From Methanofastidiosum sp. (lineage in GTDB: Archaea > Methanobacteriota_B > Thermococci > Methanofastidiosales > Methanofastidiosaceae): 41,293 nt of DNA. The translations under genes were made by a program, and so were the position numbers. Where the stretch lies: the NCBI GenBank assembly GCA_020854815.1, contig JAHKLW010000002.1, forward strand, positions 1-41,293. The letters are read 5' to 3'. This document shows, one piece after another, positions 18,798 through 27,424 of the stretch. The notes beneath the pieces were generated by a model. It searched no databases and was not told the DNA's origin. It worked only from the letters and a program-made list of their open reading frames with translations. Within the stretch, counting starts at the first letter, position 1. The number at the start of each line of letters is the position of its first letter.

Positions 18798-20523
18798 TAT
18801 TTTTTTCTATCCCCCATCTTGTTCTAACGGCCATACCTCTCTCAAAAGACCTTACTTCTCTCGGAGAAAGCATTAAGGTCCCCGTTCCCAAAAGATTGTC
18901 CTTTGAATCTACAATAAGGATCTCTTCATATGCCCTAAGATTTTTGTCCATGTCCAAGACAAATTTTGAAAATACATTTGCACCATCTTTTATAAAAGGG
19001 GCAGCTTCTTCATCAACAATTATTCTGTATCTGGGATAAGGAATTATTTCCTTCAATCTTTTTAGCCCCTCAATATTTGGTGTAAATAGACCATCTCTAG
19101 CCCTTAAAGTTGCAAGCATAATTCCATTTTTATCAAAGACATAGCGGATCATTCCTGTTTTTGATCTTTTAACGATAACATCATGGAACAATCTATCCCC
19201 CACATTAGGGCCAAACTGGTAGTCTGCAATTACTTTTACAATATGTTCATCCTCCATTTCAGAATCCCCTCTTACTTTTCTTTCCTCTTCCATTTCACAT
19301 TGTCCAAATGGATATGTAAATTCAAGTTCTTTAGGATATTTTCCAAAGAATAGGTGTTCATCGTATTTTTTTGATTTTATATCTTTTATTCTTTTTTTAG
19401 TTCTTTTCACAATTGGCCTTAAATTTGATTCGGCTCCCGTATAGAATATTGAGGATCTTTTTGTAAAAGGGTCATATTCTTCGAGAATATCATAATAATC
19501 TTTGATTCTTCTATATGCAAGCAGTAACCGAGGGTGGCTCCTAATTCTTGTTTCGACTAGCTCAAATAGATTTCCTTCATGGATAGCTTCTTTTATTATT
19601 TTTATTTCTTCAAAAGTTGCATGTAAGTTATGACTTGAAAGGAGTTCTACCCTTTTTTGATCATTCTCATTAATTAGTTCTTGAGCAGTATATTTTCTAC
19701 ATACAGGACAATTACAGGGTAAATATTTCATTTCATTAAGTTTTTTGGTACCGTAAGATGTTAAATATCTTGAATCTTGAGCATAGAGAACATATGCAGC
19801 GGAATCAAAAAGATCACAGCCCAAAAGAACAGATAATGATAATAGCATTGGGTGACCCGCCCCAAAAAGATGTACGGGTCTTGAAGGCGAAAGATTTCCT
19901 TTTGCTGTTAGAATAATATCTATCAACTCACTAAATCGATACTCCATCATCAAAGGGACTACACCGCCTATTGGATTTACTGTAAAAGGTAATTTACTCA
20001 TCTCTTCAGCAGATTTTTTTCTTAAATCTAGGTGAGTTCCTCCTTGGATTGTTCCATTTAAATTTAGATCAAATTCAAATGATTCTCTTGCCCTTTCAAG
20101 TGTTATTTCTAGATCTGATAGAGCTTTTCTATATGGTTCATCGGGATGAGTTGGTATATCAAGAAATGTTCCTATATCAACTCCAATGTCTTTTTGAAAT
20201 TGTAATATCTCTTTGTTTTCTATTTCTATATCGCCATATGCGGCCATCTGAAAAGAGCCGGAATCAGTTTCTATAACTCCGTCAAAATCGAGCATTTTGT
20301 GAACTCCTTTTTTAAGAGCTTCTTCTTTGAGTTTTGGAGTTCTATAAATAATATATGAATTTGTGATTAGCATCTCCGCCCCGTAATCAGCCATGTCCTT
20401 TGGGGCGATTACTATCTTGTTGGGGTTAATAACGGGCATTAGTGTTGGTGTCTCAACTTTTTTTTTGTCTATTGATAGTTTCCCTATTCTGCCTAATCCA
20501 TCTTTTGCCTTTATTTCAAACAT
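18778..20523 (-). CDS. tgtA: Archaeosine tRNA-guanine transglycosylase
   Basis: TgtA exchanges guanine at position 15 of archaeal tRNA for preQ0, the precursor of archaeosine. At 581 aa it has the usual length of the archaeal enzyme. Visible features are the IETDSGSFQ substrate motif with Asp87, the nucleophile region GCDLFDSAAY with Asp240, zinc ligands in LPCNCPVC at 270-275, and a C-terminal PUA domain (about 505-575, EEAAPFIKDGANVFSKFV) that bends the tRNA. The ATG directly follows the TAA of the MoaD-like gene with no gap, so the two should be translationally coupled. No archaeosine synthase is present in the window. Confidence in family and function is high. Confidence 0.96.
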   Translation of the reverse strand: MFEIKAKDGLGRIGKLSIDKKKVETPTLMPVINPNKIVIAPKDMADYGAEMLITNSYIIYRTPKLKEEALKKGVHKMLDFDGVIETDSGSFQMAAYGDIEIENKEILQFQKDIGVDIGTFLDIPTHPDEPYRKALSDLEITLERARESFEFDLNLNGTIQGGTHLDLRKKSAEEMSKLPFTVNPIGGVVPLMMEYRFSELIDIILTAKGNLSPSRPVHLFGAGHPMLLSLSVLLGCDLFDSAAYVLYAQDSRYLTSYGTKKLNEMKYLPCNCPVCRKYTAQELINENDQKRVELLSSHNLHATFEEIKIIKEAIHEGNLFELVETRIRSHPRLLLAYRRIKDYYDILEEYDPFTKRSSIFYTGAESNLRPIVKRTKKRIKDIKSKKYDEHLFFGKYPKELEFTYPFGQCEMEEERKVRGDSEMEDEHIVKVIADYQFGPNVGDRLFHDVIVKRSKTGMIRYVFDKNGIMLATLRARDGLFTPNIEGLKRLKEIIPYPRYRIIVDEEAAPFIKDGANVFSKFVLDMDKNLRAYEEILIVDSKDNLLGTGTLMLSPREVRSFERGMAVRTRWGIEKNTIQENQ

Positions 20524-20778
20524 TTATCCGCCCCCTACAGGAGAAAAAAGAGCTATCTCAAATCCTTTTAAAACTAGAGTTTCGTCTCTACCAGTAAAAG
20601 AATAGTCCTTTCCATTTACAATAATCCTTATCTCATCCTTTAAAAAAGATTCCTTCAATGGGGGATATTTTTCTGAAAGAAGATTCTTTAGTGTGCCAAT
20701 TTTAATTGATTCAACTTCAATAATTTCCTCTCTTTTCAAAGTGATATCCTTTAAATCTCCAAAATAAAGAACCTTCAT
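20524..20778 (-). CDS. MoaD/ThiS-family ubiquitin-like sulfur carrier (SAMP-like)
   Basis: The 84-aa protein has the beta-grasp pattern of MoaD and ThiS and ends in FSPVGGG, close to the FPPVSGG end of MoaD. The C-terminal glycines are where an E1-like enzyme would adenylate the protein before sulfur transfer or protein conjugation. It could serve molybdopterin or tungstopterin synthesis, tRNA thiolation, or act as a small archaeal modifier; the sequence does not decide. It stops immediately before the tgtA ATG, which hints at a link to tRNA modification. A TATA-like ATTATAAAA about 25 bp upstream suggests its own leaderless start. Confidence 0.85.
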   Translation of the reverse strand: MKVLYFGDLKDITLKREEIIEVESIKIGTLKNLLSEKYPPLKESFLKDEIRIIVNGKDYSFTGRDETLVLKGFEIALFSPVGGG

Positions 20779-20801
20779 ACTATTTAATATGCCAAGTGAT
20801 T

Positions 20802-21287
20802 TTATAATCTTAACTCAAAAGGCATCCTTTCTATTTCTATTTTTCTGTTAAAAGGATCAATTATCTCAATACCTTCTTTTCTTGATAATATGCAAAGTCC
20901 CGATAAAGCTTCTGTAGAGCAAAGAAGATGCTGATTTGGGTGAGTACCTGCTTCTATGCAAGAATCTAGAATTATTTTATCTCCGCATCCAAAGACTAAT
21001 TTAAGCCTCTTGGAAGCAGGATGGCCATTCTTTAAGATTATAAGTGGAAAAGAAAACTCTCGCAGCGAGTATAATGCTGATATAACGATTGCCTTAATTT
21101 TTGTGTCTTTTGCGAAAGAGGAAACAGCAAGAATATCTTCATTTCCCGTTCCAAGTACTATCTCTTCCTTATCAGTTTCCAATAAGAAGGATTTACCTTT
21201 AGATTTAACTATTCCTAAGAAGTAATCTTTATGAGATAGGAACAATATCTCCTCATTAGCCAAAGGAAGAAATAAATTATTATCCAA
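20802..21287 (-). CDS. Unrecognised conserved-looking protein, 161 aa
   Basis: I do not recognise this protein. The frame is open up to ATG 21374 (190 aa), but its first 29 codons lie almost entirely inside the zinc-ribbon gene in another frame. I therefore prefer the TTG at 21287-21285, which overlaps the ribbon gene's end and has a weak AAGG upstream. Visible features are a beta-rich N-terminal half (EEILFLSHKDYFLGIV), a middle helix and strand, and a C-terminal half with a possible metal or redox cluster: FGCGDKIILDSCIEAGTHPN, HLLCSTEALSGLC. The cysteines near the C-terminus and the paired His residues could bind a metal. It lies between the zinc ribbon and the MoaD-like gene on the same strand. 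Confidence 0.65.
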   Translation of the reverse strand: MDNNLFLPLANEEILFLSHKDYFLGIVKSKGKSFLLETDKEEIVLGTGNEDILAVSSFAKDTKIKAIVISALYSLREFSFPLIILKNGHPASKRLKLVFGCGDKIILDSCIEAGTHPNQHLLCSTEALSGLCILSRKEGIEIIDPFNRKIEIERMPFELRL

Positions 21288-21438
21288 TTTTAATAACCTT
21301 GTCTGAAGAACATTTTGGGCATTTTGGATTTTTTCCAACTCCTTTATACTGTGTACCACATTCGGTACAAACATAGCCTTCTGGACCTTCGGGCATATCT
21401 ACATCAAAACTTCCACCAACACTGCAAATATCAATCAC
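21280..21438 (-). CDS. Small zinc-ribbon protein, 52 aa
   Basis: Direct translation of the minus strand from GTG 21438 gives 52 residues with two CxxC knuckles: YVCTECGTQY at about 22-31 and KCPKCSSDKV at about 39-48. This is a classic rubredoxin-like or ribbon zinc fold. The region before it is Gly/Asp/Pro rich (GGSFDVDMPEGPEG), and ATG at codon 15 is an alternative start. A TATA-like sequence at 21461-21470 lies 27 bp upstream of the GTG, so a leaderless GTG start is plausible. Its stop overlaps the preferred start of the next gene by 8 nt. Function is unknown; such ribbons often bind nucleic acid or a partner enzyme. Confidence 0.72.
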   Translation of the reverse strand: MIDICSVGGSFDVDMPEGPEGYVCTECGTQYKGVGKNPKCPKCSSDKVIKIG

Positions 21439-21460
21439 CAAAGTCTGATAAGGGTTTTGT

Positions 21461-21470
21461 TTTTATATGT
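21461..21470 (-). promoter_or_regulatory. TATA box of the zinc-ribbon/tgtA cluster
   Basis: On the minus strand ACATATAAAA lies about 27 bp before the GTG at 21438. It faces away from the adenine deaminase promoter about 90 bp to the right. Confidence 0.5.
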
Positions 21471-21546
21471 ATTTTGATGTGCCCTTACTTTTTTAAGTAA
21501 TAATCCCTAATCAATTATCTTTATGTTATTGTAGATATCCCCAATC

Positions 21547-21584
21547 AATTCAAAAATTTTATATATGATTTTGATTTTTGAATT
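21547..21584 (+). promoter_or_regulatory. Inverted repeat flanking the adenine deaminase TATA box
   Basis: The perfect 11-bp arms AATTCAAAAAT (21547-21557) and ATTTTTGAATT (21574-21584) flank TTTATATATG, the likely TATA box. The right arm touches the ATG at 21585. The TATA-to-ATG distance suggests a leaderless transcript, so the repeat would act as DNA, for example as a repressor site that blocks TBP or RNA polymerase. Upstream, ATCCCTAATCAATT (about 21505-21518) recurs as ATCCCCAATCAATT (about 21537-21550). Confidence 0.5.
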
Positions 21585-23231
21585 ATGGGTTTCATGGATA
21601 AAAATATGAATGTTATTTCCGGAAATATTGTAGATCCAATTCATCGTCAAATATATTCGGGCAAAATAACTATTTCAAATGGCAAAATCTCTAGAATTCA
21701 AAGAGACGATAATATTTATCCTAATTTCATTATACCTGGATTTGTTGATTCTCACATACACATAGAAAGTTCAATGTTAATCCCTTACGAGTTTTCTAGA
21801 ATTGCAGTTACACATGGAACCGTAGCGACTGTTTCAGACCCTCACGAAATAGCCAATGTTTTAGGAATAAAAGGAATAGAATATATGATTGAGAATTCTA
21901 AACTTTCTCCTCTGAAATTTTATTTTGGGGCATCCTCCTGCGTTCCTGCAACATCTTTTGAGACAAGTGGTGCTTGCCTTGGAGCTAGGGAAGTTGAAGA
22001 GATATTTAGAAATGACAACGTTAAATTTTTAGGAGAGGTAATGAATACATTTGGTGTCATAAATAATGATAGTGAACTAATAGAAAAACTAAATATCGCA
22101 AAAAAATATTCTAAGAAAATTGATGGCCATGCTCCGGGGTTATCCGGAGAAGCACTGGAAAAATATATTAGCAAAGGGATTAATACAGATCACGAGTGTG
22201 TTCGTAGAGCTGAAGGGCTTGAGAAGATAGAAAAGGGGATGAAAATACAGATCAGGGAAGGCTCTGCCGCAGAAAACTTTGAAGCACTAATCCCCCTTGT
22301 CGATACACATTATGATTCCTGTATGTTTTGTAGTGATGATAAACATCCGGATGATTTGATTAAAGGGCACATTGACCAGATGGTGAGACGGTCAATAAAT
22401 TACGGCATTGACATTTTCAAAATATTAAATGTTTCTTCTGTAAATCCTGTTAAACATTATGGGCTTGATGTTGGACTGCTACAAGAAGGTGATCCGGCTG
22501 ACTTCTTAATTGTAGATAATCTAAAAGAATTGAATATCCTTACAACCTATATTAATGGAAATGTCGTTTCTCATAACTGTAAAACAAACATCGAACACAG
22601 GAGTTTTGAAACAATAAATAACTTTAATGTAGAAAAGAAAAAGATATCAGATTTTTGTTTATCATATAAAAGAGGCACCATAAAAGTTATTGAAGCAATC
22701 GACGGCCAACTTATTACAAATGAGATAATTATTGAGCCAAAAATAGTCAATGGCAATTTAGTATCTGACATAGAAAGGGATATATTAAAAATTGCCGTTG
22801 TGAATCGTTATACTGATTCCAAAATTCCAATTGGATTTATAAGAAATTTTGGCCTAAAGAAAGGGGCATTAGCTTCTAGCATAGCACATGATTCCCACAA
22901 CATAGTTGTAGTTGGTGTTTCCGATGAAGATATATGCAACGCCGTAAACATGATCATCGAAAATAGGGGGGGCGTTGGATGTGTATGTGGAGAAAATAAA
23001 ATCTTTTTAGAACTCCCGGTTGCTGGCATAATGACATTTGAAGAATACTCTAAAGTTGCAGATAGTTACAGGCATGTTACTAACTTTGCCAAGTCTTTGG
23101 GATGTACTTTAAATGCACCTTTTATGACTTTATCTTTCATGGCATTACTAGTTATCCCAAAAATAAAGATTGGAGACAAGGGATTATTTGATTCAGAAAA
23201 ATTTAGATTTATTGATTTGTGCATAAACTAA
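21585..23231 (+). CDS. ade: Adenine deaminase
   Basis: The enzyme converts adenine to hypoxanthine and ammonia in purine salvage. At 548 aa it has the length of the Ade family in the amidohydrolase superfamily. Diagnostic stretches are PGFVDSHIHIESSM (first metal-binding His pair), VTHGTVATVSDPHEIANV, GHAPGLSGEALEKYI followed by DHECV, and CSDDKHPDDLIKGHID. The C-terminal domain (from ~400) has the family's DSHNIVVVGVSDEDI stretch. ATG 21585 is used because it fits the TATA spacing; in-frame ATG codons at residues 4 and 8 are alternatives. It is transcribed alone, with an inverted repeat around its promoter. Confidence 0.95.
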   Translation: MGFMDKNMNVISGNIVDPIHRQIYSGKITISNGKISRIQRDDNIYPNFIIPGFVDSHIHIESSMLIPYEFSRIAVTHGTVATVSDPHEIANVLGIKGIEYMIENSKLSPLKFYFGASSCVPATSFETSGACLGAREVEEIFRNDNVKFLGEVMNTFGVINNDSELIEKLNIAKKYSKKIDGHAPGLSGEALEKYISKGINTDHECVRRAEGLEKIEKGMKIQIREGSAAENFEALIPLVDTHYDSCMFCSDDKHPDDLIKGHIDQMVRRSINYGIDIFKILNVSSVNPVKHYGLDVGLLQEGDPADFLIVDNLKELNILTTYINGNVVSHNCKTNIEHRSFETINNFNVEKKKISDFCLSYKRGTIKVIEAIDGQLITNEIIIEPKIVNGNLVSDIERDILKIAVVNRYTDSKIPIGFIRNFGLKKGALASSIAHDSHNIVVVGVSDEDICNAVNMIIENRGGVGCVCGENKIFLELPVAGIMTFEEYSKVADSYRHVTNFAKSLGCTLNAPFMTLSFMALLVIPKIKIGDKGLFDSEKFRFIDLCIN

Positions 23232-23385
23232 TATTTAAATATAATTTTTAATTATTGATTATTTATTAGAAGATAAATTATGATTATGATTATTTATTAT
23301 TCATATATACAAATGAGTTATGTCTTTATAATCCTAGTATAATAATGTCTACTACCCCTTTATTTCTACTGGAAGTTCGTCCAAT

Positions 23386-24396
23386 TTGAATATTTTTAAC
23401 AAAAATATTATAAATTCTTTAATTTTCAAGAATAGAGATGAAGAAAGTTGTAATCAGAATAAAAAAGAAGAACTTGAAAATATATTGCCAGTTATATCCA
23501 ATAAACAATATTATATCAGTGAAGGTGATGAACTTTTTATAATCAATATGATTTTGCCAAACTATGAACTTAACGATGTAATGGATAATTTAAATAAAAA
23601 AATAGATTTTAGATACAAAAAGAATATAGTTGAAGTATTTACTCCTGATTTCATCGTTTCTCCATTTTTACAAAAAGTAGAAAAAGAAAATTCATGCAAT
23701 GAAAAGGAGCCAATAGAAAAACTCATCGATACTACTAGACCTTATTTGAAAATCGATAAGAATAAATTAGCTTTGACATCCATAGCAGGAATAATTGCTT
23801 TGACTGGATTATTTATGAATAATGTGGCCGTAATAATAGGGGCTATGCTTTTATCGCCTATACTTGGACCAATATATGCCTTTGCAATAAATTCTGCATT
23901 AGGGCGAACTAAAGATATATTGAAAAGTGTCTCTAATCTTTTGCTTATGATTAGCACTGTCCTATTTTTTTCAATTGTGATTACTTTCTTAATATCATTC
24001 TTTATGGAACCTACCTTAACACAAGAGATATTATCGCGCCTTGATCCTAATTTTATATATGTATTGATGTCTTTAGCATTAGGTTTTGCTTCGATGTTGG
24101 CCATTACAAAAGGAATTCCAGAGAGTACGGCAGGAGTGGCCATAGCTGCAGCGCTTTTACCACCTACAGCAGTTAGCGGGATATTAATCATAATAAATCC
24201 TGCTAAAGCCATTGGCCCTATGATTCTAGTATTTCAAAATATTTTTGGATTAATGACGGGCAGTTTATTCGGTGCCATACTATTGGAAATTGGTCCACGG
24301 GAATACTACAAAAAAACAGCATCTAAGAAGATTATCTTTAGATTGTGTTTAATTATGTCTTTACTAGTTTTAGCTTTGATAGTTCTTACAGTTTAA
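23386..24396 (+). CDS. DUF389 family membrane protein
   Basis: The 336-aa protein has a soluble N-terminal part (1-120) and about six membrane segments from ~128 onward. The stretch NNVAVIIGAMLLSPILGPIY is the hallmark of the DUF389 (TIGR00341) family, whose function is not established; transport has been suggested. The start is TTG at 23386 without a clear Shine-Dalgarno. An ATG at 23345 opens another frame and stops after 14 codons. The gene converges on porB, leaving only 16 bp between them. Confidence 0.88.
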   Translation: MNIFNKNIINSLIFKNRDEESCNQNKKEELENILPVISNKQYYISEGDELFIINMILPNYELNDVMDNLNKKIDFRYKKNIVEVFTPDFIVSPFLQKVEKENSCNEKEPIEKLIDTTRPYLKIDKNKLALTSIAGIIALTGLFMNNVAVIIGAMLLSPILGPIYAFAINSALGRTKDILKSVSNLLLMISTVLFFSIVITFLISFFMEPTLTQEILSRLDPNFIYVLMSLALGFASMLAITKGIPESTAGVAIAAALLPPTAVSGILIIINPAKAIGPMILVFQNIFGLMTGSLFGAILLEIGPREYYKKTASKKIIFRLCLIMSLLVLALIVLTV

Positions 24397-24412
24397 GAAT
24401 AAAGCATAATTC

Positions 24413-25312
24413 TTAGTATTTATTACTACATTCTTCCTTATATAGAAGTTTTTGCCATTCTTTATCTACAACCGCTTGAACTTCTTTAATGAAATCTTCT
24501 GATAAGTGTCTGAATCTCCCTTGTAATTTGTAATATTCAAGTACTTCCTTCGTCTTTTTCTTATAATTGATAGTATAGACGCCATTCTCAAATTCGTATA
24601 AGGGAAATATTCCAGTTTCTGTTGCAAGTCGCCCTAACTCTAATCCAAGTTCAGGTTGGTATCTCCATCCAGTCGGGCAAACAGAATATGCATGGATGTA
24701 TGATGGGCCTTTGATGCTTTTTGCCTTTTCTATTTTCTTAATGAAATCTAGGGGATACGAAGGATTAACAGTTGCAGCGTAAGGAATACCATGTGCAGCT
24801 ACTATCTCCATCATGTTCTTTTTATTTCTTGTTCTCCATCCTCCTTTCTTACCGAGGGGATTTGTGGTAGTTGTAGCGCCCATCGGGGTAAGGCTAGACG
24901 TTTGCATTCCTGTATTCATGTAAGCTTCATTATCGTAACACACGTAGATAATTTCATGACCTCTTTCTATAGCTCCGGAAAGAGCTTGAATTCCTATATC
25001 TGCAGTACCTCCATCGCCTGCAAAACCTACCACATTAATTTTTTCCTTTTTTCCTTTAATTTTCAAAGCAGCTTCAACGCCAGAAGCTGTTGCCGCAGTT
25101 GTTTCAAATGCATTATATAACAATGGCACACCTAAACATGTTTCTGGGAATGTTCCAGGTATAGCTGCAAAACAACAGGCAGGTATATTCATTATTGTAT
25201 TCATTCCTAATACTTTTAGAAGATATCTGGAAACTAGCATTGCCCCACATCCAGGGCATGCAGTATGGCCAGAATAAATAAATTCTTCAGTGGGGATACC
25301 TGCTCTTTTCAT
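24413..25312 (-). CDS. porB: Pyruvate:ferredoxin oxidoreductase (pyruvate synthase) beta subunit
   Basis: PorB binds thiamine pyrophosphate and a 4Fe-4S cluster and, with PorA, interconverts pyruvate and acetyl-CoA plus CO2 using ferredoxin. The TPP motif runs from GDGGTADIG at 100 to CYDNEAYMNTG near 125-135. Cluster cysteines include HTACPGCGA (19 and 22), a Cys pair at 46-47 and YSVCPTGW near 216. At 299 aa it is a standard length. It is the last gene of porC-porD-porA-porB and starts 2 nt after the porA stop. Confidence 0.96.
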   Translation of the reverse strand: MKRAGIPTEEFIYSGHTACPGCGAMLVSRYLLKVLGMNTIMNIPACCFAAIPGTFPETCLGVPLLYNAFETTAATASGVEAALKIKGKKEKINVVGFAGDGGTADIGIQALSGAIERGHEIIYVCYDNEAYMNTGMQTSSLTPMGATTTTNPLGKKGGWRTRNKKNMMEIVAAHGIPYAATVNPSYPLDFIKKIEKAKSIKGPSYIHAYSVCPTGWRYQPELGLELGRLATETGIFPLYEFENGVYTINYKKKTKEVLEYYKLQGRFRHLSEDFIKEVQAVVDKEWQKLLYKEECSNKY

Positions 25313-25314
25313 GA

Positions 25315-26493
25315 TTACACCTTTATATCAACCCATTCTATATGGGTGTCAATTTTATTTTTTTTTAAACAATTGAAACAGTTGTCAAATATTTTTTTAA
25401 TTGTGTCTGTTGTAATGTCTCTCCCCCCAATTCCAGCAATATAATTTTTCATTGGAGGAGAATTTTTTGCCCCATATAAAGCTGCTTTAATTTCTGAGAA
25501 TATCGCACCTTCATGACCAAATGAGAAAGACCTGTCAATTACCCCAAGAAATGAAACATTTGATAAAGCTTTAACTAATTCCTCTTGGGGAAATGGTCTG
25601 AATATCCTTAGTCTTATAGCTCCTACTTTAACGCCCTTTTTCCTTAGTATATCTACAGTTTCTTTGACAGTTCCAGCAGCTGCACCAGAAATAATAAGGA
25701 CAACTTCTGCATCTTCAGTATTATAAAGCTCCAAGGGGCCGGTGTATCTTCTACCGAATTGTTTATAAAAATCTTCTTCAATTTGATTTAATCTAGGTAT
25801 TACTCTTTCCATTGCTTCATAGATTTTGTATCTAAATTCAGGATACCACTGATGAGGCATTGAAAGAGATCCTACGCTTAGAGGATTTTCAATGTCTATG
25901 GGATATTGAGCTTCATATTTTGGCAAGAATTTATCAACTAATTCTTGATCAGGGATATCAACTATTTCTGAAGTATGGGATAAATAAAAGGCATCTAAAC
26001 CTATCATAGCCGGTAGCTGTATTTCTTTATCTTCACATAATTTGTAGCAGATTAATAGTGTATCAAGAACCTCTTGATTGCTTTCAGCGTAGAATTGAAT
26101 CCATCCTGTGTCTCTTTGAGACATCATGTCAGTGTGCTCAACCCATACACTCCAAGGAGGTGCTAAAGCTCTATTGACATTTGCCATTACTATTGGGGTT
26201 CTTGCCCCAGAAGCCCAATGAAGAAGTTCATGCATTAATAACAATCCTTGGGAAGATGTTGCCGTAAAAGCTCTGGCCCCCATTTGGGAGGCTGCAATAC
26301 ATGCGGCCATAGCAGAATGTTCAGATTCAACATGAAGATATTCCGCTTTAAGTTCTCCATCTGAAACGAATTGTGCTAGTTTTTCAACGATAATTGTTTG
26401 TGGAGTTATGGGGTAAGCAGCTATTACTTCCGCTCTTGAAAGTCTTGCCCCCCAAGCAGCAGCTATGTTTCCCGTAATTATCTTTTTTACCAT
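25315..26493 (-). CDS. porA: Pyruvate synthase alpha subunit
   Basis: PorA (392 aa) carries the pyrimidine-binding half of the TPP site and the CoA-proximal domains of pyruvate:ferredoxin oxidoreductase. Typical segments are AYPITPQTIIVEKLAQF near 25, the EYLHVESEHSAM acidic/His motif near 51, ARAFTATSSQGL near 73 and the domain III stretch GAIRLRIFRPFPQEEL near 295. ATG overlaps the porD stop as TAATG, with GGAGGGAA upstream, so translation is coupled. In a methanogen the enzyme may work toward biosynthesis of pyruvate from acetyl-CoA. Confidence 0.96.
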   Translation of the reverse strand: MVKKIITGNIAAAWGARLSRAEVIAAYPITPQTIIVEKLAQFVSDGELKAEYLHVESEHSAMAACIAASQMGARAFTATSSQGLLLMHELLHWASGARTPIVMANVNRALAPPWSVWVEHTDMMSQRDTGWIQFYAESNQEVLDTLLICYKLCEDKEIQLPAMIGLDAFYLSHTSEIVDIPDQELVDKFLPKYEAQYPIDIENPLSVGSLSMPHQWYPEFRYKIYEAMERVIPRLNQIEEDFYKQFGRRYTGPLELYNTEDAEVVLIISGAAAGTVKETVDILRKKGVKVGAIRLRIFRPFPQEELVKALSNVSFLGVIDRSFSFGHEGAIFSEIKAALYGAKNSPPMKNYIAGIGGRDITTDTIKKIFDNCFNCLKKNKIDTHIEWVDIKV

Positions 26494-26780
26494 TACTTTC
26501 CCTCCCTTTCCATTTTAATTGCATTTTTTGGGCATTCATGAGCACATATTCCACAACCTTTACAATAATTATAATTTATAATTGGGAATCCCTCTTCATC
26601 TACGTCAATTGAGATATCGGGACAGCATCTCCAACAAATACTGCACTTAATACACTTTTCTTTATCTACATCTGGTCTGAAAACTCTCCATGTTCCAGTT
26701 TTCTGATTTAGGGAAGGAACATTTGAAACAGGGGCCTCTGGCAAATCTTTTACTGATACTAATTTTTCTAACTTTTTCAT
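26493..26780 (-). CDS. porD: Pyruvate synthase delta subunit, 2x[4Fe-4S] ferredoxin
   Basis: The 95-aa protein has two CxxCxxCxxxCP clusters: Cys 43, 46, 49 and 53 (CIKCSICWRCCP, with an extra Cys 52) and Cys 73, 76, 79 and 83 (CKGCGICAHECP). It passes electrons between the catalytic subunits and external ferredoxin. It lies 7 nt after porC and overlaps porA. Confidence 0.95.
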   Translation of the reverse strand: MKKLEKLVSVKDLPEAPVSNVPSLNQKTGTWRVFRPDVDKEKCIKCSICWRCCPDISIDVDEEGFPIINYNYCKGCGICAHECPKNAIKMEREGK

Positions 26781-26787
26781 ATGATCA

Positions 26788-27330
26788 TTACATCATTGTT
26801 TTATCATAAGCCTCTTTCGCGGCTTTAACATTCTCTTCTTTTTTAGAAGGCGCATTTTCGTTTATTGCTAGAATTATAGATTCAAGCATTACCTCTCCAG
26901 ATATCTTAGCAAAAGCACCAAGAATGGAAGTATTTACAATTGGTGACATTTTTGAGCCTAGTTTATTTTCAATTGCAATAGAAGTAGCATCAACAGTTGC
27001 AGTCTTAAAGGAAAGATTGTAGTATTTAGGATCTTTATCTGAATTAATTAGTACTATGCCGTTTTTATCTAGGCCAGAAGTCACATCAGTTACGTCTATC
27101 AATGTTGGGTCAAGGACTATAATATAATTTGGCGTATAAACCTGGCTTTTGATTTTAATAGGATTTTTGTCTATTCTTGTAAATGATGTAACAGGGGCAC
27201 CTCTTCTTTCCACACCGAAGTATGGAAAAGCCTGAACGTATTTTCCTTCTCTAAAAGCTGCATCAGCTAGCAAATTCGATGCAACAACAGCGCCCTGTCC
27301 ACCTCTACCGTGAAATCTTATCTCTATCAA
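26788..27330 (-). CDS. porC: Pyruvate synthase gamma subunit
   Basis: The 180-aa gamma subunit begins with the family signature [19 protein letters not shown] and contains [18 protein letters not shown] at about 56-73. It completes the four-subunit archaeal pyruvate synthase. The start codon is TTG at 27330, with GAGGGA a few nucleotides upstream. It leads the operon porC-porD-porA-porB. Confidence 0.95.
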
Positions 27331-27352
27331 AAAATCCCTCTATACTATAATG

Positions 27353-27370
27353 ATTTTATATTTTTAAAAA
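27353..27370 (-). promoter_or_regulatory. Promoter of porCDAB
   Basis: The minus strand has an AT-rich run (TTTTTAAAAATATAAAAT) between 27370 and 27353, some 25-40 bp before the TTG start of porC. Its exact TATA core is ambiguous. A TATA at the distal end would leave the GAGGGA ribosome-binding site at the very 5' end of the transcript. Confidence 0.45.
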
Positions 27371-27424
27371 GCTTTTTACTATTAAAGCAAAAGATTGAAA
27401 GTTGATTTTAAATAGAATTTATTG

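Noticed and set aside
21288-21374. 29-residue extension of the unknown 161-aa protein
   Set aside because: The same DNA encodes the CxxC zinc ribbon on the same strand in another frame; overlap of that length is unlikely.
21505-21550. Riboswitch upstream of adenine deaminase
   Set aside because: Only a short direct repeat and a promoter-flanking inverted repeat are visible. The transcript seems leaderless, leaving no room for an aptamer.
23742-24212. 156-codon minus-strand frame inside the DUF389 gene
   Set aside because: It mirrors the hydrophobic codons of the real gene in antisense and has no recognisable domain.
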